Shown here in pieces: positions 31,110 through 40,672 of a stretch of DNA of 64,000 nt. This DNA comes from Mycolicibacterium bacteremicum (GTDB lineage: Bacteria; Actinomycetota; Actinomycetes; Mycobacteriales; Mycobacteriaceae). The notes under the pieces were generated by a model that saw only the letters and a list, made by a program, of their open reading frames with translations, searched no databases and had not been told where the DNA came from. The position numbers were made by a program, and so were the translations under genes. The stretch spans positions 15,839 to 79,838 of the forward strand of contig NZ_CALUAE010000023.1 of the NCBI RefSeq assembly GCF_943913955.1, given 5' to 3'. Numbering within the stretch: position 1 is the first letter of the stretch; every line of letters starts with the position of its first letter.

Positions 31110-32230
31110 GGCGTGCTCCCTGTGCGTGCCAACAGAAGGTCTTCGACCGCACGGACCTTGCGTGCGGAGTCGGCGGCGAAGGCGCGCCCGGCCATGCCGC
31201 TGTAGTCGAGCACCGAGACGACGCGGGCACCCGCCTCGCCGAAGGCGCCGATCTGCTCGGCGACCTGCTGCGGGGTGCCGTGCGGCACGACCGACAGGAT
31301 GGCGGCCGGATCGACCTGCTCGAAGAGATCGAGCAGCCGGTCGCGGGTGAGCACGCGCGGATCGATGTCCTGGATACCGCGCCAGCGCTGTCCCATCGGG
31401 TGGCGGTGCCCGGCGTCGGCCAGCGCGTCGGCGGTGAGTTGCAGCACTAACGATTTCACCAGCGGGCGGCGCAGGATCTCGGCCAGCTCGTCGGGTTCGC
31501 CGATGAGGCAGACCACCATCTTGGCCGGGGTGATGGCCTGCGGGTCGCGCCCGGCACGTTCGGCCGCCGCCCGGATCTGGGTGAGTTGATTGGCGTAGGT
31601 CTCTGGGCCGGCACTGCCGGTCGGCCACCAACCGTCACCGAGTTCCCCGACGAGTTGCAGCATCCGGGGCCCGTTGGCGCCGATCCAGATCGGCGGCGGG
31701 CCGCTGCTGTGCGGCTCGGTGTCCAGCCGGGCGTGTGTGAGGGTGAAGAACCGGCCTGCGACGTCGACCGGTCCGTCGGCGGCCCACAGCAGCTTGATCA
31801 GCCGCACCGCCCCGGCGAACCGGCTGACCCGGGCGGAATCGTCGAATCCGTAGGGAGTCAGGTTCTCGCGTTCACCGGCGCCGAGTCCGAGGATGAACCG
31901 GCCCGCGGAAATATGGCTCAGCGTCAGCGCCGACTGCGCGAGCATCACCGGGTGGCGGCGGACGGTGTCGAGCACGCTGGTGGCGATGCGGGTGCCGGTG
32001 GTGCGGGCCGCGACGGCCCCGGCCAGGGCGACGGTGTCCAGATAGCGGTGCGGCGACGGCGAGACCTGCGCGAGGTCGGTGAACTCCGGGGTCCAGATCG
32101 AGTCGGGCCAGAAGCTCACCAGGTGGTCGGGCAGCCACAGGGAGTGATAGCGCCCGTCATCGAGGGCATCGAGTCCGGTGAGGTCGAGCGGCAGGGTCGT
32201 CCGGAAGAACGAGGCCAGCTCCAAGGGCAT
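31106..32230 (-). CDS. LLM-class (F420-type) oxidoreductase
   Basis: 374 aa TIM-barrel luciferase-like enzyme. Landmarks are YHSLWLPDHLVSFWPD near residue 28, VLDTVRRHPVMLAQSALTL, FILGLGAGERENLTPYG, and PIWIGANGPRMLQLVGELG. These are typical of mycobacterial F420-dependent dehydrogenases or monooxygenases. First gene of the operon LLM-sulfotransferase-DUF1214-VOC-esterase. There is no Shine-Dalgarno; a -10-like TAATTT ends 6 nt before ATG, so the operon mRNA is probably leaderless. Cofactor F420 rather than FMN is inferred from family and organism. Confidence 0.87.
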   Translation of the reverse strand: MPLELASFFRTTLPLDLTGLDALDDGRYHSLWLPDHLVSFWPDSIWTPEFTDLAQVSPSPHRYLDTVALAGAVAARTTGTRIATSVLDTVRRHPVMLAQSALTLSHISAGRFILGLGAGERENLTPYGFDDSARVSRFAGAVRLIKLLWAADGPVDVAGRFFTLTHARLDTEPHSSGPPPIWIGANGPRMLQLVGELGDGWWPTGSAGPETYANQLTQIRAAAERAGRDPQAITPAKMVVCLIGEPDELAEILRRPLVKSLVLQLTADALADAGHRHPMGQRWRGIQDIDPRVLTRDRLLDLFEQVDPAAILSVVPHGTPQQVAEQIGAFGEAGARVVSVLDYSGMAGRAFAADSARKVRAVEDLLLARTGSTP

Positions 32231-32236
32231 GAGCGG

Positions 32237-32242
32237 AAATTA
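32237..32242 (-). promoter_or_regulatory. -10 hexamer TAATTT for the five-gene operon
   Basis: TANNNT six bases before the ATG at 32230; no Shine-Dalgarno. No convincing -35 was found. Confidence 0.45.
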
Positions 32243-32373
32243 CCGCAGGATCGACGCGGCGTCCCCGGAATGCTGTGCATTCGCTCAGCAGGGTCGGATC
32301 GGCGCCGAATGTGAATCCTCGACGGGTTCTGCCGCGTTTGACCGCAGAGCCTTCACACTCGACGCAACGAGAA

Positions 32374-32402
32374 AGGGCCCCGGGCGAAAAGCCCGGGACC
32401 CT
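32374..32402 (-). terminator. Terminator downstream of tRNA-Ala
   Basis: GC-rich stem AGGGTCCCGGGC / GCCCGGGGCCCT with a 5-nt loop, followed on the minus strand by TTTC. It starts 10 nt after the tRNA 3' end. Confidence 0.7.
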
Positions 32403-32411
32403 CTCGAAACG

Positions 32412-32484
32412 TGGAGCTAAGGGGATTCGAACCCCTGACCCCCACACTGCCAGTGTGGTGCGCTACCAACTGCGCCATAGCCCC
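32412..32484 (-). tRNA. tRNA-Ala (anticodon GGC)
   Basis: 73 nt. Acceptor stem GGGGCTA pairs with TAGCTCC and contains the G3-U70 wobble that identifies alanine tRNA. The D-arm has GCGCAGTTGGTAGCGC. The anticodon stem CCACA/TGTGG holds loop CTGGCAG, so the anticodon is GGC. The T-arm GGGGTTCGAATCCCC is perfect. The discriminator is A and CCA is not encoded. Confidence 0.97.
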
Positions 32485-32540
32485 GTTTGTTGTGCTGTAA
32501 AAACGTACACCACTGCCCCACGGAGGTTCAAAACGGCTGG

Positions 32541-33805
32541 TCAGGGCACCTCTCCGCCGGCCTCCGGGCCGAGCGGACGGGCCGGGGTGTGCTCGGCGGG
32601 CGGCTTCCCGCGGGTTTCCGGGGCGAAAACCCAGCCCAGCGCGGCCACCAGCAGGATCACCCCGCTGATGACGAACGCCCAGGAGAAGGACAGGTACTGC
32701 GCGATCAGCCCGACCAGCAGCGAACCGCCGATCGAGCCGACATCGGCCATCATCTGGAACGTCGCCACCGCGGTCCCACCCCGGGACTTGCTGCCGACCA
32801 CGTCGGCGACGGCGGCCTGCTGTGGGGAGACGAAGATGCCGGTCGCCGCGCCGGCCACATAGGCCGCCGCCATGAACACCGGCAGCGAGGACGTGAAACC
32901 CACCAGCGCAGTCGACAGCGCCGCCAGCGTCAGTCCGAAGATCAGCAGCTTGCGCCGCCCCAGCCGGTCCGACAGGTACCCGCTGGGGATGACGACGGAG
33001 ATGTTGCCCACCGCGAACGCGGTGAGCGCCAGCCCCGCCACCCCCGGGCTGCGGCCCAGCACCTCCACGATGAACAGCGGCACCAGCGCGATCCGCAGCC
33101 CGAAGGACGCCCAGCCGGTCGCGAAGTTCGACAGCAGCGCCGCCTTGTAGGCACGGTGGGCGAAGACCGTGCGGAACGGCACCGGCGGGCCGTCCTGCTC
33201 GTCGCGCCCGGTGACCACCGTCGAATGGCGCAGGCTGACGAACACCACCGTCGCGGCGACCAGCAGCGCCGCGCCGTAGATCAGGAACGGTGCCGCCAGG
33301 CCGAACCCGGCGGTCAGCGCGCCCAGGATCGGTCCGCCGACCGAGCCGATCATGAAACCCGAGGAGAACAGCCCCGCCACCCGTCCGCGTGCGTCGGCCG
33401 GCGAGATGCGGATCATCAGCCCCAGCGAGGACACCGTGAACATCGCCGAGCCGATACCGCCGAGGGAGCGGAACAACAGCAGCTGCCAATAGGTTTCGGC
33501 GAGCGCACAGGCGGCCGTGGACAGCGCGACGATGATGAGGCCGCTGATGTAGATCCGGCGCTCACCCCAGCGCTGGACCAGCAGGCCCGCCGGTGGCGCA
33601 CCGGCCAGCCGCATGATGGCGAAGGCGGTGATGACGAAGGTGGCGGCGGCGATGCTGACCCCGAAGTGCCGGGCGTACTGCGGCAGCACCGGAGCCACCA
33701 CGCCGTACCCCAGCGCCACCACGAAGTTGGCCGCGACCAGAACCCAGACTTCGCGAGGCAGGCGGGGCTTCTGGTCGGACGTACAGTCGTCCTCCGTTCG
33801 AGAGC

Positions 33806-33809
<4 letters not shown>
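32541..33809 (-). CDS. MFS transporter
   Basis: 422 aa with twelve predicted helices. The loop 2-3 motif appears as GLLVQRWGERRIYISG and the antiporter-type motif C as FMIGSVGGPILGALTAG in helix 5, pointing to drug/H+ antiport class. GTG 33809 overlaps the phosphoglucomutase stop (GTGA). The substrate is unknown. The pairing with pgm seems positional rather than functional. Confidence 0.87.
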
Positions 33810-35452
<1,643 letters not shown>

Positions 35453-35547
35453 GGGTCCATCCTTGCCTACCCGCGGGGCCGATGTCTCGTCGTCCTCGCA
35501 AGCCCGTCACAAGTTCTCCGCAAGTGGACACCGACAAGGTGATCGGC

Positions 35548-36219
35548 ATGAACAGCTCCGGACAAAAAGCCCAACTCGCCGCAGTGGAACCCGACCTCAG
35601 CGGCATCCTGCTCGCCCACCGCGCCATGGTCACCGATATCGGTCGCCTCGCCGACCTGACCACCGCGATCGCCCAGCGCCGCACGCCGTGCACCGTCAAA
35701 CGCGCCCGCGCCATCAACCGCTACCTGGAGCTGATGTGCGAGTCGATCCACCATCACCACACCATGGAGGACGACGTGCTGTGGCCGATCATCGAGTCCT
35801 CGGCGGCCGGGCTGGTCGACCTGACCGAGCTCACCGACGACCACGCCGCCCTGGACCCGCGGCTGGACACCCTGCGCGCGGCGGCCGCCGCGTTCGCCCG
35901 CTCCGGTGACGCCGAGCTGGCCCGTCCGCTGGCCGCCGGCCTGGCCGATCTGCACCGGCTGCTGCACGCGCACATCGCCGACGAGGAGCGTGAACTGTTC
36001 CCGGTGATCCGCCGGCACGTCTCGGTGACCGACTGGGAGGCGGTCGAGACGGCGGCCCGCAAGACCGGCCGGCTGTCCTTCGACGGGCCGCGCGTGCTCG
36101 CGGTGGCCACCGATACCGAACGCGCCACGATCGCCGCCGGGGTGCCGGGTCCGCTCATGCTGTTGCTGCGCTACCTGGCGGCACGGCACGCGCGCTTCGA
36201 CCGCGCGGTATTCGGCTGA
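35548..36219 (+). CDS. Hemerythrin-like (HHE) domain protein
   Basis: 223 aa from ATG 35548 (AAGGTG seven bases upstream); GTG 35524 is possible. A four-helix HHE domain with putative di-iron ligands: LLAHRAMVTD, SIHHHHTMEDDVLWPII, LTDDHAALD and HAHIADEERELFPVI. The C-terminal 60 residues are extra. Hemerythrin-like proteins sense or carry O2/NO or store iron; no direct link to the siderophore loci is shown. Divergent from pgm with a 95-bp gap. Confidence 0.85.
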   Translation: MNSSGQKAQLAAVEPDLSGILLAHRAMVTDIGRLADLTTAIAQRRTPCTVKRARAINRYLELMCESIHHHHTMEDDVLWPIIESSAAGLVDLTELTDDHAALDPRLDTLRAAAAAFARSGDAELARPLAAGLADLHRLLHAHIADEERELFPVIRRHVSVTDWEAVETAARKTGRLSFDGPRVLAVATDTERATIAAGVPGPLMLLLRYLAARHARFDRAVFG

Positions 36220-36239
36220 CACGTCCTGCCCTCGTCCGG

Positions 36240-36295
36240 CGAAACACGCGTACCGGGGCCCCAAGCCCGAATTCACCCCGGGTACGCGAGTTTCG
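36240..36295. repeat. Long inverted repeat between convergent genes
   Basis: Left arm CGAAACACGCGTACCGGGG (36240-36258), right arm CCCCGGGTACGCGAGTTTCG (36276-36295). Arms pair except one mismatch and one extra base, with a 17-nt loop. It sits between hemerythrin and the BTAD regulator stops, and resembles the repeat at 43467-43524. Confidence 0.65.
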
Positions 36296-36308
36296 CGCAA
36301 TAGGAGCG

Positions 36309-39300
36309 TCAGGGGCGCAGCGCCCGCGCGGCCACCCGCAGGCGTTCGGTGAGCTCGGCGGCGGCCTGCCGATACCGCGCCGCCCGCTCCGGCTCACCGG
36401 ATGCCTCGGCGAGCGCGGCCAGCGCCGCGTCGACCGGGCCGGTGAGCAACGTGCCGTTGTCCAGTCCGGCGAACCGCCCGGAATACGGCATGAGCTCCTC
36501 GGCGGTGCGGCGCGCGACCTCCAGCTCCCCCATCGCGACGGCGGCGTGCACCCGCAGGGTGGCCATCGCGACGAAGTAGAAGGACCGTTCGATCGGTAGC
36601 CTCTCGGCCCAGATCTGCCGGGCCTCTTCGGGTCTGCCGGCCTGCATCAGCGCCAGCGCGGCGCCGTCGGCGATGATCTTGGAGGCGAACCGGTGCACGG
36701 CGACCAGATCGTCGGCCATCGGCGCCAGGCTGCCGCGGACCAGGTTCGCGGTGACCCGGCCGACGATGCCGATGTGGGCGCCGTTGGCGACACCGTATTC
36801 GGCCAGCTTCGCCGACACCTCGCCGTAGGCCTGTTCGCCCTCGTCGACATCACCGGCCAGGATGGCCAGCTGGGCGCGGAACGCGTCGAGCACACCGAGC
36901 AGGAAGCCGAGCTGGCCGGTGCCGGCCCGGGCGACCGCCTGATCGACATGTGCGGCCGCCCCCGCCAGATCGGACCGCCCGGACGCGTCCAGGAAGGCCA
37001 GCCAGTGCGCCACCGCCTGGTGGTCCACCGCGTCGAGTTCCTCGGCGACCGAGAGCATCTCGGCGACAACGCGTTCCCGCTCACCGGCCAGGTCGGGGCC
37101 CAGGCACGCGAAGGCGCGGACGTTGAGCACCGACAGCAGCAGCCGCCGGTCATCGAGGCCGCGCACCGTCTCCCACGCCTCGGCGCAGGCCGCCAGTGCG
37201 GCATCGTGCTCGGCGCCCTCCAGTTCGGTGAACAGCGTCAGCAGCAAGCGGATCCGGACCGCGGCGGGCTGTTCGCGCGCCAGCACCCGGCGCAGTGGAT
37301 CGACGATGGCCGGATCGATGACGTCGCCGACGCGCACCCGCCAGACCAGCGGACTGTGTGACGCGGTCAGCGCCCGCACGGCCAGCGCGTCATCGTGGCC
37401 GACGGCAACCATGGTGTGGTGCAGCTCTTCTCGTGACCCGAGGGCGTCACCGGCCTGGGCCAGCGCAGCGATCAACCCGCAGCGGGCCGTGCTGGCGGTG
37501 GCCTCGTCGGCACCGGCCAGGCCGAACATCCGCACCGCGGCGCGCCATTGCCGGGCCGCCTCGGCGGGGGCGCCGACGGCATCGGCCTCGGCCGCGGCGT
37601 TGATCGCGAAACCCGCCGCCTCCAGCGCGGTGTCGGCGGTGGCCGCGGCGACCGCGTGATAGGCCAGCGACGCGGCATCGGCGGCGCGCGCCCGCAGCAG
37701 TTCCAACGCCGCCGCGTGTAACCGGCCGCGGCGCAGCACCGAGGTGTCCTCGTAAAGGGTGTCGCGGATCAGGTTGTGTGCGAACCGGATCCGGTCCGGC
37801 GCCGGTTCCTCCAGCAGCCCGGCCAGCACCGCGGGCTCCAAGGCGTCGAGCAGCTCGTCGTCATCGCTGCGGGCCAGCCGGCCGAGCAGGGTGAGGTCGA
37901 CCTCGCGGCCCAGCACCGCGGCCTGGCGCAGCGCGGTCGCGGTCTGCGGTGGCAGCCGGGCCAGCCGGCGGCGCACCACATCGCCCACGCCCACGGGCAC
38001 CCCGCCGTGTGCGGCGTCCACGCCCTCGGCGACCATCAGCCGGGCCAGCTCGCGGGCGAACAGCGGGTTACCGCCGGTGCGTTCCCGCAGCAGCCGCAGC
38101 GTCTCCCGGGTCACCGCGACCAGCCCGCAATCGGTGGCCAGCTGGGTCAGCGCGGTGTCGTCGAGACCGCTCAGCATCAGATGGGCGGCGGTGTGATTGG
38201 CCAGCGCCGCCCGGGCCTGGCCGAGTTCGGCACCGGATTCCGACGGCCGGTAGGTGCCGATCACCAGCACCCGGTGGGCGGCCAGCCGGTCGGCGGTCAG
38301 CCGCAGCAGTTCCAGGGTCAGGCCGTCGGTGCGGTGCAGATCATCGAGCACGATCAGCAGCGGCGCGCGACCGGCGTTGTGGGCCAACACCTTTGCCAGC
38401 GCGTGGGCGATCCAGAAGGCGCCGACCTCACCGGTCGGTGCCGCCGAGTGCAGCAGCGGCGCCAGCGTGGCAGACTGCGCCTCCGACAGCGTGGCGGCGA
38501 ACGCCGTGAGCACCTCGGTCCACGCCCAGCCCGGCGGTGCACCGTCGACCTCGGGGCTGCGCCCGGCGGCCACCGTCCAGCCTGCCTCCCGCAACCGGCC
38601 GGCCGCGGTGTCGACCAGTGTCGTCTTACCGGCTCCGGCCTCCCCGCCGATCCACACCACCTTCAGGCCGGCCCCGGCCGCGGTGGCGGCCGCGGCGATC
38701 GCGGCGAGTTCCTCGGTGCGCCCGCGGGTGGCACTCGCGGTGGGCACCTCGTGCGGTGGCGCGACGGCCACCGGTGCCAGCTGGATCGGGTCGAGATGGT
38801 CGGCCTGGCGCAGGATGTCTGTTTCCAGATCGCGCAGCGCGCGGCCCGGTTCCAGGCCCAGCTCGTCGACCAGGTATCCGGTGGTGCGGCGCAGCACCTC
38901 CAGCGCCGCCACCTGATGCCCGCCGCGGTAGTGCGCCGCGGCCAGCAGGCCGGCGGCCGCCTCCCGCGCCGGATGGTCGCGCACCACCGGCTCCAGGGCC
39001 CGCACCACCGCGGCGTGATTGCCCAGCGCCGCCTGCGCGGCCGCGTGTGCCTCCACCGTCGCCAGCCGCAGTTCGGTGAGCCGGGCCACCTCCGGGGCGG
39101 CCCACAGGGCGTCGCGCACCTCGGCATAGGGGTCACCGGTCCAGGCCGCGACCAGATCCTCCAGCAGGGTGGCCCGGTGCGGTGACTGCTCGGCGGCGGT
39201 GATACCCGCCTCCAGCGCCCACACGTCGACGTCGGCATCCGGCAGCCGCAGGCAGTAACCGGGCGCGGCGCTGACGATCACCCGCGCCGCGGCGCGGCGT

Positions 39301-39557
39301 TCCCGGCCCGGTTCGAGCACCCGGCGCAGATGGGAGATGTAGGCCTGCAGCGCGGCCAGCGCCTTGGGCGGCGGCTCCCCCGCCCACAGGTCCTCGATGA
39401 GCCGGTCGACCGAGACCACCTCGCCGTGCGCGAGCACCAGGCGCAACAGCACCGAGCGCTGCTTGGGGCCACCGAGATCCACCGGGGTGTCGCCCACCCA
39501 CGCCCGCACCGGACCCAGGACGCGGATCCGCACCGGCCGAAGATCCTGCGCTGTCAT
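36309..39557 (-). CDS. SARP/BTAD-type transcriptional regulator with AAA ATPase
   Basis: 1,082 aa cytosolic regulator. Residues 10-100 form an OmpR-like winged helix (IRVLGPVRAWVGD, SVDRLIEDLW, YISHLRRVLEP); 105-250 a bacterial transcriptional activation domain ending ELGLEPGRALRDLE; then a STAND-type ATPase with Walker A GGEAGAGKT (304-312) and Walker B LIVLDDLH (401-408); the rest is TPR-like helical repeats. No LuxR-type HTH is seen at the C-terminus. Such proteins activate nearby genes on signal and ATP binding. The target is unknown; it is divergent from crcB with a gap of about 45 bp. Confidence 0.88.
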   Translation of the reverse strand: MTAQDLRPVRIRVLGPVRAWVGDTPVDLGGPKQRSVLLRLVLAHGEVVSVDRLIEDLWAGEPPPKALAALQAYISHLRRVLEPGRERRAAARVIVSAAPGYCLRLPDADVDVWALEAGITAAEQSPHRATLLEDLVAAWTGDPYAEVRDALWAAPEVARLTELRLATVEAHAAAQAALGNHAAVVRALEPVVRDHPAREAAAGLLAAAHYRGGHQVAALEVLRRTTGYLVDELGLEPGRALRDLETDILRQADHLDPIQLAPVAVAPPHEVPTASATRGRTEELAAIAAAATAAGAGLKVVWIGGEAGAGKTTLVDTAAGRLREAGWTVAAGRSPEVDGAPPGWAWTEVLTAFAATLSEAQSATLAPLLHSAAPTGEVGAFWIAHALAKVLAHNAGRAPLLIVLDDLHRTDGLTLELLRLTADRLAAHRVLVIGTYRPSESGAELGQARAALANHTAAHLMLSGLDDTALTQLATDCGLVAVTRETLRLLRERTGGNPLFARELARLMVAEGVDAAHGGVPVGVGDVVRRRLARLPPQTATALRQAAVLGREVDLTLLGRLARSDDDELLDALEPAVLAGLLEEPAPDRIRFAHNLIRDTLYEDTSVLRRGRLHAAALELLRARAADAASLAYHAVAAATADTALEAAGFAINAAAEADAVGAPAEAARQWRAAVRMFGLAGADEATASTARCGLIAALAQAGDALGSREELHHTMVAVGHDDALAVRALTASHSPLVWRVRVGDVIDPAIVDPLRRVLAREQPAAVRIRLLLTLFTELEGAEHDAALAACAEAWETVRGLDDRRLLLSVLNVRAFACLGPDLAGERERVVAEMLSVAEELDAVDHQAVAHWLAFLDASGRSDLAGAAAHVDQAVARAGTGQLGFLLGVLDAFRAQLAILAGDVDEGEQAYGEVSAKLAEYGVANGAHIGIVGRVTANLVRGSLAPMADDLVAVHRFASKIIADGAALALMQAGRPEEARQIWAERLPIERSFYFVAMATLRVHAAVAMGELEVARRTAEELMPYSGRFAGLDNGTLLTGPVDAALAALAEASGEPERAARYRQAAAELTERLRVAARALRP

Positions 39558-39604
39558 GGTGTGCCGACCTTATCGGTAGCGCCGGATGGCTACATACTTT
39601 GCGG

Positions 39605-39985
39605 GTGGCGCTCACCGATCGGCGGGAACTGGCCGCCGTCTTCGTGGGCGGCGGGGTCGGCACCCTGGCGCGGGCCGGCCTGGTGCACGCGCTGGCGGTG
39701 CCGCCGGGACACTGGCCGTGGGCCACCTTCCTCGTCAACATCATTGGTGCCGCACTGCTGGGCGTGGTGGCCACCCGGCTGGCCGGCACCGACTACCGGC
39801 GGTCGCTGCTGGGCACCGGGTTCTGCGGTGGGCTGACGACGTTTTCCACCATGCAGGTGGAGACGGTCACCATGCTGGAGCACGGCCATCACGCGCTGGC
39901 GGCGGGATACACCGTCGCCAGCATCGCGTTGGGGCTACTCGTCCTGCAGGCGGCCACGTCGCTGACCCGGCGGGTATGGCCGTGA
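39605..39985 (+). CDS. crcB: CrcB/Fluc fluoride channel subunit 1
   Basis: 126 aa from GTG 39605 (TTG 39599 possible). Four membrane helices. Fluc motifs: GGGVGTLARAGL in helix 1, FLVNIIGAALLG in helix 2, and GFCGGLTTFSTMQVE in helix 3 with the TTFST filter. Exports cytosolic fluoride. It is paired with a second crcB by a 4-nt overlap, so the channel is probably a heterodimer with opposite topologies. M. tuberculosis has the same pair beside pgmA (Rv3069, Rv3070). Confidence 0.92.
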   Translation: MALTDRRELAAVFVGGGVGTLARAGLVHALAVPPGHWPWATFLVNIIGAALLGVVATRLAGTDYRRSLLGTGFCGGLTTFSTMQVETVTMLEHGHHALAAGYTVASIALGLLVLQAATSLTRRVWP

Positions 39986-40350
39986 CCATGTGGATCGGTG
40001 TGTTCGTCATCGGCGGCCTCGGTGCGGTCTGTCGCATGCTGGTCGACCGGGTGGTGTCGCGACGGGTGCGCATCGGCTTCCCGATCGGGACACTCGCCGT
40101 GAACGTCAGCGGAGCCTGGCTGCTCGGGGTGCTCAGCGCGCTGGCACTGGATCCGCACGCCGCGCTGCTGGCCGGCACCGCGTTCGTGGGCGCCTACACC
40201 ACCTTTTCCACCTGGATGCTGGAGACCCAACGGCTCGCCGAGGAACCGCGCCGGGTGGCCGCGGTGCTGAACATCGTGGTCAGCGTGGCACTGGGCCTGC
40301 TCGCGGTGTGGCTGGGTCAACTGCTGGGCACCCGCCTGGGTGGCGGGTAG
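39982..40350 (+). CDS. crcB: CrcB/Fluc fluoride channel subunit 2
   Basis: 122 aa. GTG 39982 is chosen because it overlaps the first crcB stop (GTGA); ATG 39976 or 39988 are alternatives. Four helices with GGLGAVCRMLVDR, LAVNVSGAWLLG and AFVGAYTTFSTWMLE, the Fluc signatures. The positive charges near the N-terminus (RMLVDRVVSRRVR) contrast with subunit 1, consistent with an inverted partner. No fluoride riboswitch can fit in the short space before the first crcB. Confidence 0.91.
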   Translation: MTMWIGVFVIGGLGAVCRMLVDRVVSRRVRIGFPIGTLAVNVSGAWLLGVLSALALDPHAALLAGTAFVGAYTTFSTWMLETQRLAEEPRRVAAVLNIVVSVALGLLAVWLGQLLGTRLGGG

Positions 40351-40354
40351 CACA

Positions 40355-40394
40355 TGAGGTAAGCCTACCCTGAGGAAATTCTCAGGTGTAGGGT
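40355..40394 (+). promoter_or_regulatory. IdeR-like box, palindrome and -10 of the mbt-2 operon
   Basis: TGAGGTAAGCCTACCCTGA (40355-40373) matches the IdeR consensus at 14 of 19 positions. It overlaps an inverted repeat CCTGAG-GAAATT-CTCAGG (40369-40386). TAGGGT (40389-40394) is a -10-like hexamer ending 8 nt before ATG 40403, so the transcript has almost no leader. Confidence 0.7.
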
Positions 40395-40402
40395 CGCCGA
40401 AC

Positions 40403-40672
40403 ATGAAAATGTCACAGTCCGAAGCGGTAAACCCTCAGCTCCTGGCAATCCTGCGCGACGACCTGAACATCGATGTCAGCCGGGTCAGCCGGGACTCCCG
40501 ACTGGTCGACGACGTGGGCATGGACTCGGTGGCATTCGCGGTCGGCATGGTGGCCATCGAGGACCGCCTCGGCGCGGCGCTGGACGAGGAAGATCTGCTC
40601 AACTGCGAAACCCTGGGCGATCTGGAGAAGATCGTACTGGCCAAACTGCCTGCGGATCAGGCGAACTCGTGA
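40403..40672 (+). CDS. mbtL: Acyl carrier protein MbtL
   Basis: 89 aa carrier protein. The phosphopantetheine serine is Ser42 in DVGMDSVAFAVGM. ATG 40403 (MKMSQ) or ATG 40409 could be used. First of mbtL-mbtM-mbtN, in the order of Rv1344-Rv1346, behind an IdeR-like box. It carries the fatty acyl chain that is activated by MbtM and desaturated by MbtN before MbtK attaches it to the lysine of mycobactin. The stop overlaps the mbtM start (GTGA). Confidence 0.93.
   Translation: MKMSQSEAVNPQLLAILRDDLNIDVSRVSRDSRLVDDVGMDSVAFAVGMVAIEDRLGAALDEEDLLNCETLGDLEKIVLAKLPADQANS

Noticed and set aside
39558..39604. Possible fluoride riboswitch before crcB
   Set aside because: Fewer than 50 bases are available and no pseudoknot-like pairing was seen.
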